From VRUE01 sp963702035 (GTDB lineage Bacteria; Actinomycetota; Thermoleophilia; Solirubrobacterales; 70-9): a stretch of DNA of 64,000 nucleotides. A model generated the notes under the pieces. It made no database searches and was not told where the DNA came from. It was given only the letters and a program-made list of their open reading frames with translations. The stretch is taken from positions 1,302,001-1,366,000 of the forward strand of contig OY969700.1 of NCBI GenBank assembly GCA_963702035.1, written 5' to 3'. A program made the position numbers and the translations under genes. Below are positions 46,383 through 55,589 of this stretch, in pieces (the first letter of the stretch is position 1; each line of letters begins with the position of its first letter).

Positions 46383-48011
46383 GTGAGGAAGCTGCGTGCA
46401 GCTCTTGCTGTTGTCGGACTGGCGGTGGTCGCGCTCAGCCTTGCGTCATGCGGCGGAAGCTCCGGCGGCAAGGAAGGCGGCACGCTGACCGGCAGCTATG
46501 CCTCGTTCCCCGACTACCTCGACCCGAGCATCTCCTACACCCAGGAAGGGTGGACGGCGATGTACGACACGTACCTGCCGTTGCTCACCCTCGCCCACGC
46601 CGGCGGCAGCGCGGGCAGCAAGGTGGTCCCGGCGCTGGCCGAGAGCCTGCCCAAGGTCAGCAACGGCGGCAAGACCTACTCCCTGACCCTGCGCAAGGGG
46701 CTCAAATACTCCGACGGGACCCCGGTCAAGGCCTCTGACTTCGCCGCCACGGTCGAACGCGTCTTCAAGCTCAACTCGCCCGGCTCGCCCTATTACGAAG
46801 GCATCGTCGGCGCCGAACAGTTCGCCAGGACCAAGACCGGCGGCATCCCCGGGATCAAGACCGACGACAAGACGGGCAAGATCACGATCGAGCTGACCCA
46901 ACCACGCGGCACCTTCACCAACGAGCTCGCGCTGCTCTTCGTCGCGCTGGTGCCGCCCGACACGCCGGCCAAGCCGCAGAGCGCGAATCCGCCGCCGGCG
47001 ACCGGCCCGTACGAGATCGTCAAGTCCGAACCGGGCCGCGGCTGGTCCTACGCCCGCAACCCGCAGTGGGCGAAGGCCAACGGCAAGCTGATCCCCGAGG
47101 TGCCGAGCGGCCACGTCGACAAGGTCGACATCAAGGTGGTCCGCAACGGCGCGACCCAGGTCAACGAAATCGAACGCGACAAGACGAACTGGATGCAGAC
47201 CCTCGTCCCGGCCGACCTCTACAGCAAGGTCAAGGACAAGTACGAGGGCACCCAGTTCCGGGTCGAGCACCAGATCAATCTCTACTACTTCTGGATGAAC
47301 ACGGAGAAGGCGCCCTTCGACGACGTCAAGGTGCGCCAGGCGGTCAACTACGCCGTCGACCCCGCCGCGCTGGAACGGATCTACGCCGGCTCGCTCGTCG
47401 CCGCCCACCAGATCCTGCCCGACGGCATGCCCGGCCACGAGGCGTTCGACCTCTACCCCCACAGCATGGCCAAGGCCAAGGCCCTGCTCAAGGAAGCCAA
47501 CCCCTCCGACCGCGAGATCACCGTCTGGACCGACAACGAAAGCCCCAACAACGAAGCCGGCGCCTACTACCAGGACGTGCTCAGCAAGCTCGGCTTCAAC
47601 GCCAAGCTGAAGACGATCAACGCCGACAGCTTCAGCCAGGTGATCGGCAACGAAACGACGCCCGACCTCGACACCGGCTGGTTCGACTGGTTCGTCGACT
47701 ACCCGCACCCGAACGCGTTCTTCCAGCCGCAGCTGGCGGGCGAAAGCATCTCCCCGACCAGCAACTACAACCTCGCCCGCATGGACGACCCGAAGCTGAA
47801 CGCGAAGATCGCCAAGCTCAGCACCGAACAGCTCGGGCCCGAGCAGGAAGCCGAATACGCCGCGATGGACAAGGAATACATGGAACAGGCGCCGTGGGTC
47901 CCCTACGGCAGCAACACCACCTCCACCTTCGTCGACAGCCAGATCGACCTCGACAAGGTGGTCTTCAACCCGACCTTCGGCCAGGATCTGACCAGCTTCC
48001 AGTTCAAGTAA
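46383..48011 (+). CDS. Peptide/solute-binding lipoprotein (SBP_bac_5 family)
   Basis: A 542-residue protein with a lipoprotein signal (VALSLASCGG, Cys at about residue 23). The family 5 binding domain follows, with YSLTLRKGLKYSDGTPVKASDFAATVERVF near residue 105 and DVKVRQAVNYAVDPAALERIY in the second lobe. It starts at GTG 46383 and is followed by permeases and a fused ATPase. It captures oligopeptides or similar solutes. Confidence 0.93.
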   Translation: MRKLRAALAVVGLAVVALSLASCGGSSGGKEGGTLTGSYASFPDYLDPSISYTQEGWTAMYDTYLPLLTLAHAGGSAGSKVVPALAESLPKVSNGGKTYSLTLRKGLKYSDGTPVKASDFAATVERVFKLNSPGSPYYEGIVGAEQFARTKTGGIPGIKTDDKTGKITIELTQPRGTFTNELALLFVALVPPDTPAKPQSANPPPATGPYEIVKSEPGRGWSYARNPQWAKANGKLIPEVPSGHVDKVDIKVVRNGATQVNEIERDKTNWMQTLVPADLYSKVKDKYEGTQFRVEHQINLYYFWMNTEKAPFDDVKVRQAVNYAVDPAALERIYAGSLVAAHQILPDGMPGHEAFDLYPHSMAKAKALLKEANPSDREITVWTDNESPNNEAGAYYQDVLSKLGFNAKLKTINADSFSQVIGNETTPDLDTGWFDWFVDYPHPNAFFQPQLAGESISPTSNYNLARMDDPKLNAKIAKLSTEQLGPEQEAEYAAMDKEYMEQAPWVPYGSNTTSTFVDSQIDLDKVVFNPTFGQDLTSFQFK

Positions 48012-49024
48012 TGGCGGGCCGCAGCCCCTGGTATCTGGCCTACCGGCGGCTGCGGCGCAACCGGGTCGCGCTTGCCTTCGGCGCTCTCTTCGTCGCGATC
48101 GTCGTCTTCGTCTGTGCGGCCCCCCTATGGGCCGATGACGTCGCCCACACGACGCCGAACGCGACGCACACGCTGGAGAAGGTCGAGGTCGGCGGCGAAA
48201 AGCGCGAAGTCGTCAACCGCGAAGGCAGGCCGGTCGGGCCGCTCTGGCTCGGCGCGGGCGGCAGGTTCTTCCTCGGCGCCGACGGCCGGCTCGGCCGCGA
48301 CGAGATGGTGCGGCTGATGTACGGCGGTCGCATCTCGCTCTTCATCGGCTTCCTCTCAACCCTGATCGCCACGTTGCTGGCGACGACCCTCGGCCTGCTC
48401 GCCGGCTACTACCGCGGCTGGGCCGACGCGGTGATCTCGCGGACGATGGACGTGATCTGGGCCTTCCCGGTGACCCTGCTGGCGATCGCGCTCGGGCTCT
48501 CGCTGGCGACCGGCGGCCTGAAGATCGGGCCGCTGCACCTCTCGGGCGGCTCGATCTGGATCCCGATCCTGATCATCGCCTTCGTCTACACGCCCTACAT
48601 GGCGCGGCCGATCCGCGGCGAGGTGCTCTCGCTGCGCGAGAAGGAGTTCGTCGAGGCCGCCGTCTCGCAGGGCACCGGGCCGCTGCGGGTGATGTTCGGC
48701 GAGCTGCTGCCCAACCTGGGCTCGACGCTGATCGTCTTCTTCACCCTCGGCGTCGCCCAGACCATGCTGCTCGAGGCGACCCTCTCCTTCCTCGGCGTCG
48801 GCGTGCAGCCGCCGAACACCTCGTGGGGGACGATGATCGGCGGCGGCTTCGAGCTGATCAGCAGCGCGCCGCTGCTGACCGTTATCCCGGGCGCGATGCT
48901 GCTGCTCACCGTGCTCTCGATCAACGTCGTCGGCGACGGCCTGCGCGACGCGCTCGACCCCAAATCGAAGCTGCGCCTCGAGGCGCACGCCGGCATCGCC
49001 GAGCCCGAGGGGACCGCGGTCTGA
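48011..49024 (+). CDS. DppC/OppC-type permease
   Basis: A 337-residue permease with an extended N-terminal region. The first helix (about residues 20-40) is followed by a soluble stretch to about residue 110 and then five helices. The EAA-type loop is EKEFVEAAVSQGTGPLRVMFGELLPNLG, and the C-terminal QPPNTSWGTMIGGG is typical of DppC. ATG 48011 overlaps the binding-protein stop. This permease comes before the B-type permease, the reverse of the usual order. Confidence 0.93.
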   Translation: MAGRSPWYLAYRRLRRNRVALAFGALFVAIVVFVCAAPLWADDVAHTTPNATHTLEKVEVGGEKREVVNREGRPVGPLWLGAGGRFFLGADGRLGRDEMVRLMYGGRISLFIGFLSTLIATLLATTLGLLAGYYRGWADAVISRTMDVIWAFPVTLLAIALGLSLATGGLKIGPLHLSGGSIWIPILIIAFVYTPYMARPIRGEVLSLREKEFVEAAVSQGTGPLRVMFGELLPNLGSTLIVFFTLGVAQTMLLEATLSFLGVGVQPPNTSWGTMIGGGFELISSAPLLTVIPGAMLLLTVLSINVVGDGLRDALDPKSKLRLEAHAGIAEPEGTAV

Positions 49025-49980
49025 TGGGTCGCTTCGTCGTCCGCCGTCTGGTCGGGATGGCGCTGGTGCTGTTCGCGATCTCGGTGATCGTCTTCCTGAT
49101 CTTCAACGTGATCCCCAGCTCGGACCCCGCCCAGCGGATGGCGGGCAAGAACGCCACTCCCCAGCTGATCGCCAGCATCAACGAGGAATGGGGCTTCGAA
49201 GACCCGCTGCCGCGGCAGTACCTGACGACGATGAAGAAGATCTTCAGCGGCGACCTGATCTCCTACGAAGGGCGGGAAAGCGTCGACGAACGGATCGTCG
49301 AAGGGATCCCGGCGACCTTCTCGCTCTGCATCGGCGCGGCGCTGATCTGGATGTTCTTCGGGATCCTCTTCGGCTACCTCTCGGCGGTCAGGGCCGGTGG
49401 GCTGCTCGACCGGGCGCTGACGATCGTCGCCGTGGCCGGCATCTCGATGCCGGTCTTCTGGCTCGCCGCGATCTTCCTCAACTACCTCACCTACCAGCTC
49501 GAACTGTTCCCCTCCGGCACCTACATACCCCTGAGCGAAGACCCGATCGAGTGGGCCAACCACCTGATCCTGCCCTGGGTGACGCTGGCGATCGTCTACG
49601 TCGGCCTCTACAGCCGCGTGCTGCGCTCCAACATGCTCGACGCGATGGACGAGGACTACGTGCGGACGGCGCGGGCCAAGGGGCTGAGCGAGCGCCGGGT
49701 GATGACCCGCCACGTGCTGCGCAACTCGCTGGTCCCGATCATCACCCTCTTCGGGCTCGACTTCGGCGCCCTGCTCGGCGGCGCGATCCTGGTCGAAGCG
49801 GTCTTCAACCTCGACGGCATCGGCCTCTACACCTACGAATCGCTGATCAACTTCGACCTGCCGCCGGTGATGGCCGTCGTCCTCTTCGGCGCCTTCTTCG
49901 TCGTCCTCTTCAACACCCTGGTCAACATCGCCTACGCCTACCTCGACCCACGGGTCAAGTTGGGAGCCTCGGCGCAATGA
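49024..49980 (+). CDS. DppB/OppB-type permease
   Basis: A 318-residue permease with six helices. The N-terminus RFVVRRLVGMALVLFAISVIVFLIF and the loop MDEDYVRTARAKGLSERRVMTRHVLRNSLVP identify the B-type subunit. ATG 49024 overlaps the preceding stop (TGATG) and its own stop overlaps the ATPase start (ATGA). It partners the DppC-type permease. Confidence 0.93.
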   Translation: MGRFVVRRLVGMALVLFAISVIVFLIFNVIPSSDPAQRMAGKNATPQLIASINEEWGFEDPLPRQYLTTMKKIFSGDLISYEGRESVDERIVEGIPATFSLCIGAALIWMFFGILFGYLSAVRAGGLLDRALTIVAVAGISMPVFWLAAIFLNYLTYQLELFPSGTYIPLSEDPIEWANHLILPWVTLAIVYVGLYSRVLRSNMLDAMDEDYVRTARAKGLSERRVMTRHVLRNSLVPIITLFGLDFGALLGGAILVEAVFNLDGIGLYTYESLINFDLPPVMAVVLFGAFFVVLFNTLVNIAYAYLDPRVKLGASAQ

Positions 49981-51629
49981 GCGAGGCGCTGCTCAGCGTC
50001 AGCGACCTGCGCGTCAGCTTCGCCACCGAAGCGGGGCGGGTGCAGGCGGTCGACGGCGTCTCCTTCGAGCTCGCCGCCGGCGAGGTGCTGGCGATCGTCG
50101 GCGAGTCGGGCTCGGGCAAGAGCGTCACCGCGCAGACGATCATCGGCCTCACCCGCTCGCCCAACGCGCGGATCGAGGGCTCCGTGCGGCTCGGCGGCAG
50201 CGAGCTGATCGGCGCCGGGGACGAGGCTCTGCGCGCTGTCCGCGGCGAGCGGATCGCGATGGTCTTCCAGGACCCGATGACCTCGTTCAACCCGGTCTAC
50301 CGGGTCGGCGACCAGCTGATCGAGGCGATCCGAGCGCACCGCCCGGAGGTGAGTCGGGGCGATGCGCGCGAGCGGGCGGTCGAGCTGCTGGGCTCGGTTG
50401 GCCTGCCCGACCCCGAGCGGCGCGTCGACCGCTACCCGCACGAGCTCTCCGGCGGGATGCGGCAGCGGGCGATGATCGCGATGGCGCTGACCCTGGAGCC
50501 GGAAGTGCTGATCGCCGACGAGCCGACGACGGCGCTCGACGTGACGATCCAGGCGCAGATCCTCGAGCTGCTGAGACAGCTGAACCGCGAGCGCGGCCTG
50601 GCGACGATCCTGATCACCCACGACTTCGGCGTCGTCGCCGAGATGGCCGACCGGGTGCTGGTCATGCACGAGGGCAAGATCGTCGAGCGGGGCGACCTCG
50701 ACGACGTCTTCTACGCGACCAAGGACCCCTACACCCGCAAGCTGCTCGGCGCCGTCGTGCGACTCGACCAGGCGCCGCCGCTGCGCGCCGCCAGGAGCGA
50801 GGGGGCGCTGCTCGAGGTCACCGACCTGGTCAAGCACTTCCCGGTCAAGCGCGGGCTGCTGTTCGACCGCGAGGTCGACCGCGTGCGCGCCGTCGACGGG
50901 GTCAGCTTCAGCGTTGGTCACGGCGAGACCCTCGGGCTGGTGGGAGAGTCGGGCAGCGGCAAGTCGACCCTCTCGCGAGCGGTGCTGCAGCTGCTGAGGC
51001 CGACCTCCGGCTCGGTCCGCTTCGACGGCCGTGAGATCGCCGGGCTCTCGCGCCGCCGGATGCGGCCGCTGCGGCCCGAGATGCAGATGGTCTTCCAGGA
51101 CCCCTACGCCTCGCTCAACCCGCGCAAGCGGGTCGGCCAGATCGTCGGCGAGCCGTTGCGGGTCCAGGACCGCGCCTCGGGCACCGAGCTGCGCCGTCAG
51201 GCCGAGGAGCTGCTGGAGCGGGTCGGCCTCTCCGCCGAGCACTACGACCGCTACCCGCACGAGTTCTCCGGCGGGCAGCGGCAGCGCGTCGGGATCGCCC
51301 GCGCCCTGGCGCTGCGCCCCAAGCTGATCGTCGCCGACGAGCCGGTCTCGGCCCTCGACGTCTCGATCCGCGCCCAGATCCTCACCCTGCTCGCCGACCT
51401 CCAGGAGGAGTTCGGCCTGACCTACGTCTTCGTCGCCCACGACATCGGCGTCGTCCGCCACGTCTCCGACCGGATCGCCGTCATGCACGACGGCAAGATC
51501 GTCGAGCAGGGGCCGGCCGACCAGGTCTGCGAGCGGCCCAGCGACGCCTATACGGAGACCCTGCTCGCGGCGGTGCCCGTCCCCGACCCGCGCGAGAGCC
51601 GCGCCCGTCGGGCAGACTTCAGAGCGTGA
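49977..51629 (+). CDS. Fused DppD-DppF ATPase
   Basis: A 550-residue protein with two full ABC ATPase domains. The first (residues 1-255) has GESGSGKSVTAQ, LSGGMRQRAMIAMAL and VLIADEPTTALDV; the second (275-540) has GESGSGKSTLSR, FSGGQRQRVGIARAL and LIVADEPVSALDV. A short linker joins them. In E. coli these are separate DppD and DppF subunits; fusion is common in actinobacterial and rhizobial importers. It energises the permease pair upstream. Confidence 0.95.
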   Translation: MSEALLSVSDLRVSFATEAGRVQAVDGVSFELAAGEVLAIVGESGSGKSVTAQTIIGLTRSPNARIEGSVRLGGSELIGAGDEALRAVRGERIAMVFQDPMTSFNPVYRVGDQLIEAIRAHRPEVSRGDARERAVELLGSVGLPDPERRVDRYPHELSGGMRQRAMIAMALTLEPEVLIADEPTTALDVTIQAQILELLRQLNRERGLATILITHDFGVVAEMADRVLVMHEGKIVERGDLDDVFYATKDPYTRKLLGAVVRLDQAPPLRAARSEGALLEVTDLVKHFPVKRGLLFDREVDRVRAVDGVSFSVGHGETLGLVGESGSGKSTLSRAVLQLLRPTSGSVRFDGREIAGLSRRRMRPLRPEMQMVFQDPYASLNPRKRVGQIVGEPLRVQDRASGTELRRQAEELLERVGLSAEHYDRYPHEFSGGQRQRVGIARALALRPKLIVADEPVSALDVSIRAQILTLLADLQEEFGLTYVFVAHDIGVVRHVSDRIAVMHDGKIVEQGPADQVCERPSDAYTETLLAAVPVPDPRESRARRADFRA

Positions 51630-52573
51630 AGCTCCCCCTCTCGCCGCCGATCGAGCCGCAGCTGGCGCTGACCCGCAAAGAGCTGCCGCTGGGCGAGGAG
51701 TGGGCCTATGAGCAGAAGCTCGACGGCTTCCGCGCGATCGTCTTCGTCGACGGCGAGGAGGCCTACATCCAGTCGCGCGGCGGCAAAGACCTGACCCGCT
51801 ACTTCCCCGAGCTGAGCTTCGCCCCGGGCCGCTACGTGCTCGACGGCGAGCTGGTCATCCGCGACGCCGAGGGCAACCTCGAATTCGACGCCCTGCAGCA
51901 GCGCATCCACCCGGCCGAGTCGCGGATCAAGCTGCTCTCGAAGGAGATCCCGGCCGGCTACGTAGCCTTCGACCTTCTGGCCGAGGGGGACGAGGCGCTG
52001 CTCGACACCCCGTTCGGCGAGCGCCGCGCCCGGCTGGAGGCGCTGGCGACGAAGACGAAGATCGAGCTCTCGAACCTGAGCGCCGATCCCGAGCAGGCCG
52101 AGCAGTGGCTGCGCAGGACGGAGGGGACGATGGCCAAGCAGCTCGACGCTCTCTACATCCCGGGCAAGCGCAAAGGCATGGCGAAGATCAAGCGCGAGCG
52201 CGAGATCGACTGCGTCGTGATGGGCTGGCGACCAGGCAAAGAGGAGGGCACGGTGGGGTCTCTAATCCTCGGCCTCTATGACGGCGACGAACTTCGCTCG
52301 GTGGGCCACATCTCCGGCTTCAGCGCCGAAGCCAAACGGGCGATGCCCAAGATGCTGGCGCCACTGGAGACGGGCGACAGCGGCACCGCTGAGCCGAGCC
52401 GCTGGACCGGCGGGCGCGACCTCGAGTGGGTCGCACTGCGGCCGGAGCTGGTGATCGAAGTCGGCTACGACCACGCCGCCGCGGGGCGGATCCGGCACGG
52501 GGCTCGTTTTCGGCGGTTCCGGGACGACAAAGATCCCAAGGAGTGCACCTTCGATCTGTTGGACGAAGGCTGA
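51626..52573 (+). CDS. ATP-dependent DNA ligase (LigD/LigC-type catalytic domain)
   Basis: A 315-residue protein. The catalytic lysine lies in EQKLDGFRAIVF (motif I), followed by YVLDGELVI and GYVAFDLLA, and motif V KQLDALYIPGKRKGMAKIKRER. The C-terminal OB part has IDCVVMGWRPGKEEGTVGSLILG. It seals nicks, probably in NHEJ or repair. The GTG at 51626 overlaps the stop of the importer ATPase, so it rides in the transport operon without an obvious functional link. No Ku is present here. Confidence 0.92.
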   Translation: MKLPLSPPIEPQLALTRKELPLGEEWAYEQKLDGFRAIVFVDGEEAYIQSRGGKDLTRYFPELSFAPGRYVLDGELVIRDAEGNLEFDALQQRIHPAESRIKLLSKEIPAGYVAFDLLAEGDEALLDTPFGERRARLEALATKTKIELSNLSADPEQAEQWLRRTEGTMAKQLDALYIPGKRKGMAKIKREREIDCVVMGWRPGKEEGTVGSLILGLYDGDELRSVGHISGFSAEAKRAMPKMLAPLETGDSGTAEPSRWTGGRDLEWVALRPELVIEVGYDHAAAGRIRHGARFRRFRDDKDPKECTFDLLDEG

Positions 52574-52602
52574 AAGGGGGAGGGTGGTGGTGCCCTCCCC
52601 TT
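52574..52602. terminator. Hairpin after the ligase gene
   Basis: AAGGGGGAGGG (52574-52584) pairs with CCCTCCCCTT (52593-52602) with one bulge. It starts directly after the ligase TGA and lies before the convergent SnoaL-like gene stop at 52631. Confidence 0.65.
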
Positions 52603-52630
52603 CGGTACTCCGGACTCAGAGGAGCCAGAG

Positions 52631-53119
52631 CTAGATGCTGGAGCCGGTCTCGTCGCGCTTGAAGGTCTCGAGCTGGTCGAGGGCTTTGGCGCGGGCTTTC
52701 GAGCGCAGCGGGGGGAGCAGCGCGACCAGAGTGCCGCTCGGGCCGAGCGCCTGCCTGGCCCAGCGGCGGAAGTCGAACTCGTCGACGTGGTCGGCGATCT
52801 TGCCGTCGGCGGCGAAGCGGAACTTGGCCTGGATGTCGTTGACCACGGGGCGGCCGGTGGAGAACGTGTAGCGGGCGATCCAGTGCGCCGAGCCCGACTC
52901 CTCGTCGGCCTCGTGCTCGTGCAGCTCGATCTTCAGATCGGTGGCGCGGCTCGTCAGCATCCGCCACATCGCGCCGATGTCGGCCCCGTCGAGGTCGCCG
53001 AAGGCGGGGTCGCGGAAATGGGCGTCGCGGGCGTACTCGGCGGTCATCGCCGCGCCGTTGCACTGCCCGAACGCGGCGTAGAAGCGCTCGATCGTCGCGC
53101 GGTTTGCCTCAGCCCCCAC
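52631..53119 (-). CDS. SnoaL/NTF2-like protein
   Basis: A 162-residue protein with the cone fold of NTF2-like proteins. The helix NRATIERFYAAFGQCNGAAMTAEYARDAHFRDPAF and the following strands (AHWIARYTFSTGRPVVNDIQAKFRFAADGKI, then DEFDFRRWARQALG) fit the SnoaL-like group. A short C-terminal helix extends beyond the domain. Function unknown; many members are enzymes with small ligands. Confidence 0.8.
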   Translation of the reverse strand: MGAEANRATIERFYAAFGQCNGAAMTAEYARDAHFRDPAFGDLDGADIGAMWRMLTSRATDLKIELHEHEADEESGSAHWIARYTFSTGRPVVNDIQAKFRFAADGKIADHVDEFDFRRWARQALGPSGTLVALLPPLRSKARAKALDQLETFKRDETGSSI

Positions 53120-53144
53120 GCGCCCACCCTAGACGGTCTGGCCG

Positions 53145-53636
53145 CTACCCGGGCAGCCTGCCCTCAATCACGTAGCGCAGCACGTCGACCACCTGCGCGG
53201 CCGTGCGCGCCGTGCCCTGGGCGGCCCGGTCGACCTCCTTCAGCGCGTGGTCGAACTCGGCGTCGTGCAGGGTGACGTAGGGCGTGCCCAGCGCGGCGGC
53301 GTAACCGGCGTCGAAGGCGGCGTTCCACTGCCGGTATTTGTCGCCGAAGCGGACGACGACCACGTCGGCGTCCCGGATCAGCGTCTGGGTGCGGATCGCG
53401 TTGACCCCGGCGCCCATGTGGTCGCGCCAGAACGGCTCGCTCTCCTCGCCCAGCGTCCCCACCCCGGCGTCGTCGGAAGCGGCATGATCGGTGACCGGCG
53501 CCGAAAACTCCACAGGCAGTCCGGCCTCGCGCACCCCAGCTTCGATCCGCTCGCGCCAGTCGGAGTGGATCTCGCCCGCCAGATAGACACTCCAGCTACG
53601 AGCCGGAGGGGCACCCACTTCTCCCGAAACACTCAA
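53145..53636 (-). CDS. YtoQ family protein
   Basis: A protein of about 163 residues. The recognisable domain begins WSVYLAGEIHSDWRERI and continues with PVTDHAASDDAGVG, FWRDHMGAGVNAIRT and DADVVVVRFGDKYRQWNAAFDAGYA. This is the YtoQ family, related to nucleoside 2-deoxyribosyltransferase folds. The start is either TTG 53636, which overlaps the dcd-like stop, or GTG 53618. Both lie inside a 30-bp inverted repeat. Function not established. Confidence 0.85.
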   Translation of the reverse strand: MSVSGEVGAPPARSWSVYLAGEIHSDWRERIEAGVREAGLPVEFSAPVTDHAASDDAGVGTLGEESEPFWRDHMGAGVNAIRTQTLIRDADVVVVRFGDKYRQWNAAFDAGYAAALGTPYVTLHDAEFDHALKEVDRAAQGTARTAAQVVDVLRYVIEGRLPG

Positions 53637-53716
53637 GCGAGGCTCCCGCCGAGCGTTTCGGGAGGAGTGGGTGCCCCTCCCCCGCCGAGCGTTTCGGGAG
53701 AGGTGTCCGCCCCTCC
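53605..53716. repeat. Inverted and direct repeats across the dcd/ytoQ junction
   Basis: Arms of 30 bp (53605-53634 and 53651-53680) pair at 28 of 30 positions with a 16-base loop. A second copy of the right-hand unit lies at 53684-53716. The direct copies encode a repeat at the C-terminus of the deaminase (PETLGGG then PETLGGS). The hairpin covers the stop of one gene and the start of the next. Confidence 0.8.
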
Positions 53717-54892
53717 CCCCACCGCTTGCTCCTCGAAGTGCTTGCTCAGCATCGTCACCTGGCCCTGGTAGTTGGAGCCCAGCTCCGCCCCGTAGAGACG
53801 CTCCGCGGGCGCGCTGGTGCGCTCCAGGGCCAGCTTGCAGACCGGCTGGCGGTGCTCGACCATGAAGGAGACGTCGCGCGCCCGCACCTCGAGCGCGGCG
53901 CGGCTGCCGTGGCGACCGCCGACCGGGTCGTAGCCGAAGCCGGGATCGAAGAAGCCGGCGTAGTGGGTGCGCAGCTCGCCCGCGGTCGGGTCGTAGGCCA
54001 TCATCTCGGCGGCGATCTGGGGTGGGATGCAGACACCCTCGGCTGAGAGCAGCAGATAGAAGATCTCCGGCTCGAGCACGATCCGCCCCCCCGGCTCGGG
54101 ATAGACCGGGTCCCAGTAGTCGGTCCAACGGTAGGCGCGGATCCGCGAGAGGTCGATCGGCAGGCTGTTCTTCTTCGCCCGGTAGCCGACGATCCGGTCG
54201 CTGGGGCCGGAGAGGTCGACGCTGAGGAAGAGCCCCTCGGCGAGCGCCAGCTCCGACTCGCGCAGCGCGTGGGAGTCGAGGTAGAGCAGCGGGAACTCGT
54301 CCTGCAGGGCGCGGATCTCCGCGTCGGCGAGCCTCACGTCGCCACGGGCCAGCCGCAGCTGATTCAGCGAAAGCCCGCTCTTAACCTGGATCGCAAAGGA
54401 GCGCGGCACGACCTCGAGGTAGAGGCGGCCGTGATAGCCGGGGCGGATCTCGTCGAAGCGGTGGTGGCGGTCGGTGAGCACCCGGGTGAAGACATCGAGG
54501 CGACCGGTCGAGCTCTTCGGGTTCGCCTTCGCCCGCACGTCGTCGGGGAGCGCCAATTCCTCGATCAGCGGCACGAGGTACGGGCGGTCGCGCTCGAGTA
54601 CGGCGCCGTCGCGCAGGTCGACCTTCTGGAAGGCAAGCCCCTCGATCTTCTCCTCGACGGTCGAGTCGACGTCCGGCAGGAAGCTGCAGCGCAGCGCCCA
54701 GGCGAAGTCACCCAGGCGCAGATCGATGCTGGCCGGCTGGATCGCCTCGGGGCGGATCCGGTAATCGCCGGAGGAGATCCACTCGGCGGCGATCGCCTCG
54801 CTCAAGGCCTGCGAGGGCAGCACCCCTGGGGTCGCCCCACTGCGTTGCTCCGTTGCCGCACCCCCGCTGGCCGCGCTCGCGTCGCTCGTCAT
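53633..54892 (-). CDS. dcd: dCTP deaminase family protein, two-domain form
   Basis: A 419-residue protein. It holds two dCTP deaminase/dUTPase-like domains. The first has PASIDLRLGDFAWALR and KANPKSSTGRLDVFTRVL; the second has LEPEIFYLLLSAEGVCIPPQIAAEM and THYAGFFDPGFGYDP. This long form (2'-deoxycytidine 5'-triphosphate deaminase) is known from alphaproteobacteria and other groups. It helps make dUMP/dUTP for thymidylate. The extreme C-terminus is repeat-derived (TSPETLGGGGAPTPPETLGG). ATG 54892 overlaps the TetR stop above. Confidence 0.85.
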   Translation of the reverse strand: MTSDASAASGGAATEQRSGATPGVLPSQALSEAIAAEWISSGDYRIRPEAIQPASIDLRLGDFAWALRCSFLPDVDSTVEEKIEGLAFQKVDLRDGAVLERDRPYLVPLIEELALPDDVRAKANPKSSTGRLDVFTRVLTDRHHRFDEIRPGYHGRLYLEVVPRSFAIQVKSGLSLNQLRLARGDVRLADAEIRALQDEFPLLYLDSHALRESELALAEGLFLSVDLSGPSDRIVGYRAKKNSLPIDLSRIRAYRWTDYWDPVYPEPGGRIVLEPEIFYLLLSAEGVCIPPQIAAEMMAYDPTAGELRTHYAGFFDPGFGYDPVGGRHGSRAALEVRARDVSFMVEHRQPVCKLALERTSAPAERLYGAELGSNYQGQVTMLSKHFEEQAVGGGADTSPETLGGGGAPTPPETLGGSLA

Positions 54893-55527
54893 CTGGACGA
54901 GATTATGCGGCGTGCCTCGGCGACACCGAGGTACGGAGTCAGCGCAAACTCGGCAAGTTCCGGGAAGAATCGCTCGAGGTGAGCCGTTTCGCCGGCCAGT
55001 ACGCGGCGGCCGAGCAGCGAGGCGATGCCGCCGACCACCGCCTCGTCGGCTGCCCCCGGCGGCCGGCCGGCACTGGTTCCCTCGGGGGCACGGTCGCGCA
55101 GATACGGGACGAAGCTCTCGACCGCGACCTGGAAACGCCCGTATATCCCGGGCCCGGCGCGCAGACCCTCGACCAGCAGCAGATTCGCCAGCCCCGGTTC
55201 GGCGCTGAGGCCGGCGAGCGCCGCCCCGAGCCCGGCGCACACCCCCAGCGCCCACTCGTCCTCGCCCGCGCAAGCGCTCACGACACCGGCACGCAGACGC
55301 TCGACGGCCTCGTCGTAGGCCGCGAAGAAGCACTCGTCCTTGCTGTCAAAGTGACGGTAGAAGTCGCTCTTGGAGACGCCGGCCCGCCCGGCAATCGCGG
55401 AAACCGTCGTCCCGTCGTAATCGTGCTCGTCGAGCGACGCGGCAATCGCGGCCAGCAGACGCTCCCGCTGGTGCTCCGCGATGAACTCCCGGGAGAGGCC
55501 GTGACGACCACGTGGAAGCGGCTTCAT
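54889..55527 (-). CDS. TetR-family regulator, paralog A
   Basis: A 212-residue protein with the TetR helix-turn-helix (TVSAIAGRAGVSKSDFYRHFDSKDECFFAAYDEA) at residues about 42-75. The C-terminal domain ends FFPELAEFALTPYLGVAEA, as in the proteins at 55590 and 56355. Stop overlaps the deaminase start (ATGA), so it may regulate that gene. Ligand unknown. Confidence 0.9.
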   Translation of the reverse strand: MKPLPRGRHGLSREFIAEHQRERLLAAIAASLDEHDYDGTTVSAIAGRAGVSKSDFYRHFDSKDECFFAAYDEAVERLRAGVVSACAGEDEWALGVCAGLGAALAGLSAEPGLANLLLVEGLRAGPGIYGRFQVAVESFVPYLRDRAPEGTSAGRPPGAADEAVVGGIASLLGRRVLAGETAHLERFFPELAEFALTPYLGVAEARRIISSR

Positions 55528-55589
55528 GCAGTACTAAAGTCTGCCAGTGCTAAGCGCTTCTTGTCTGCCGGCCCGGCCGCCAGGGCCGG

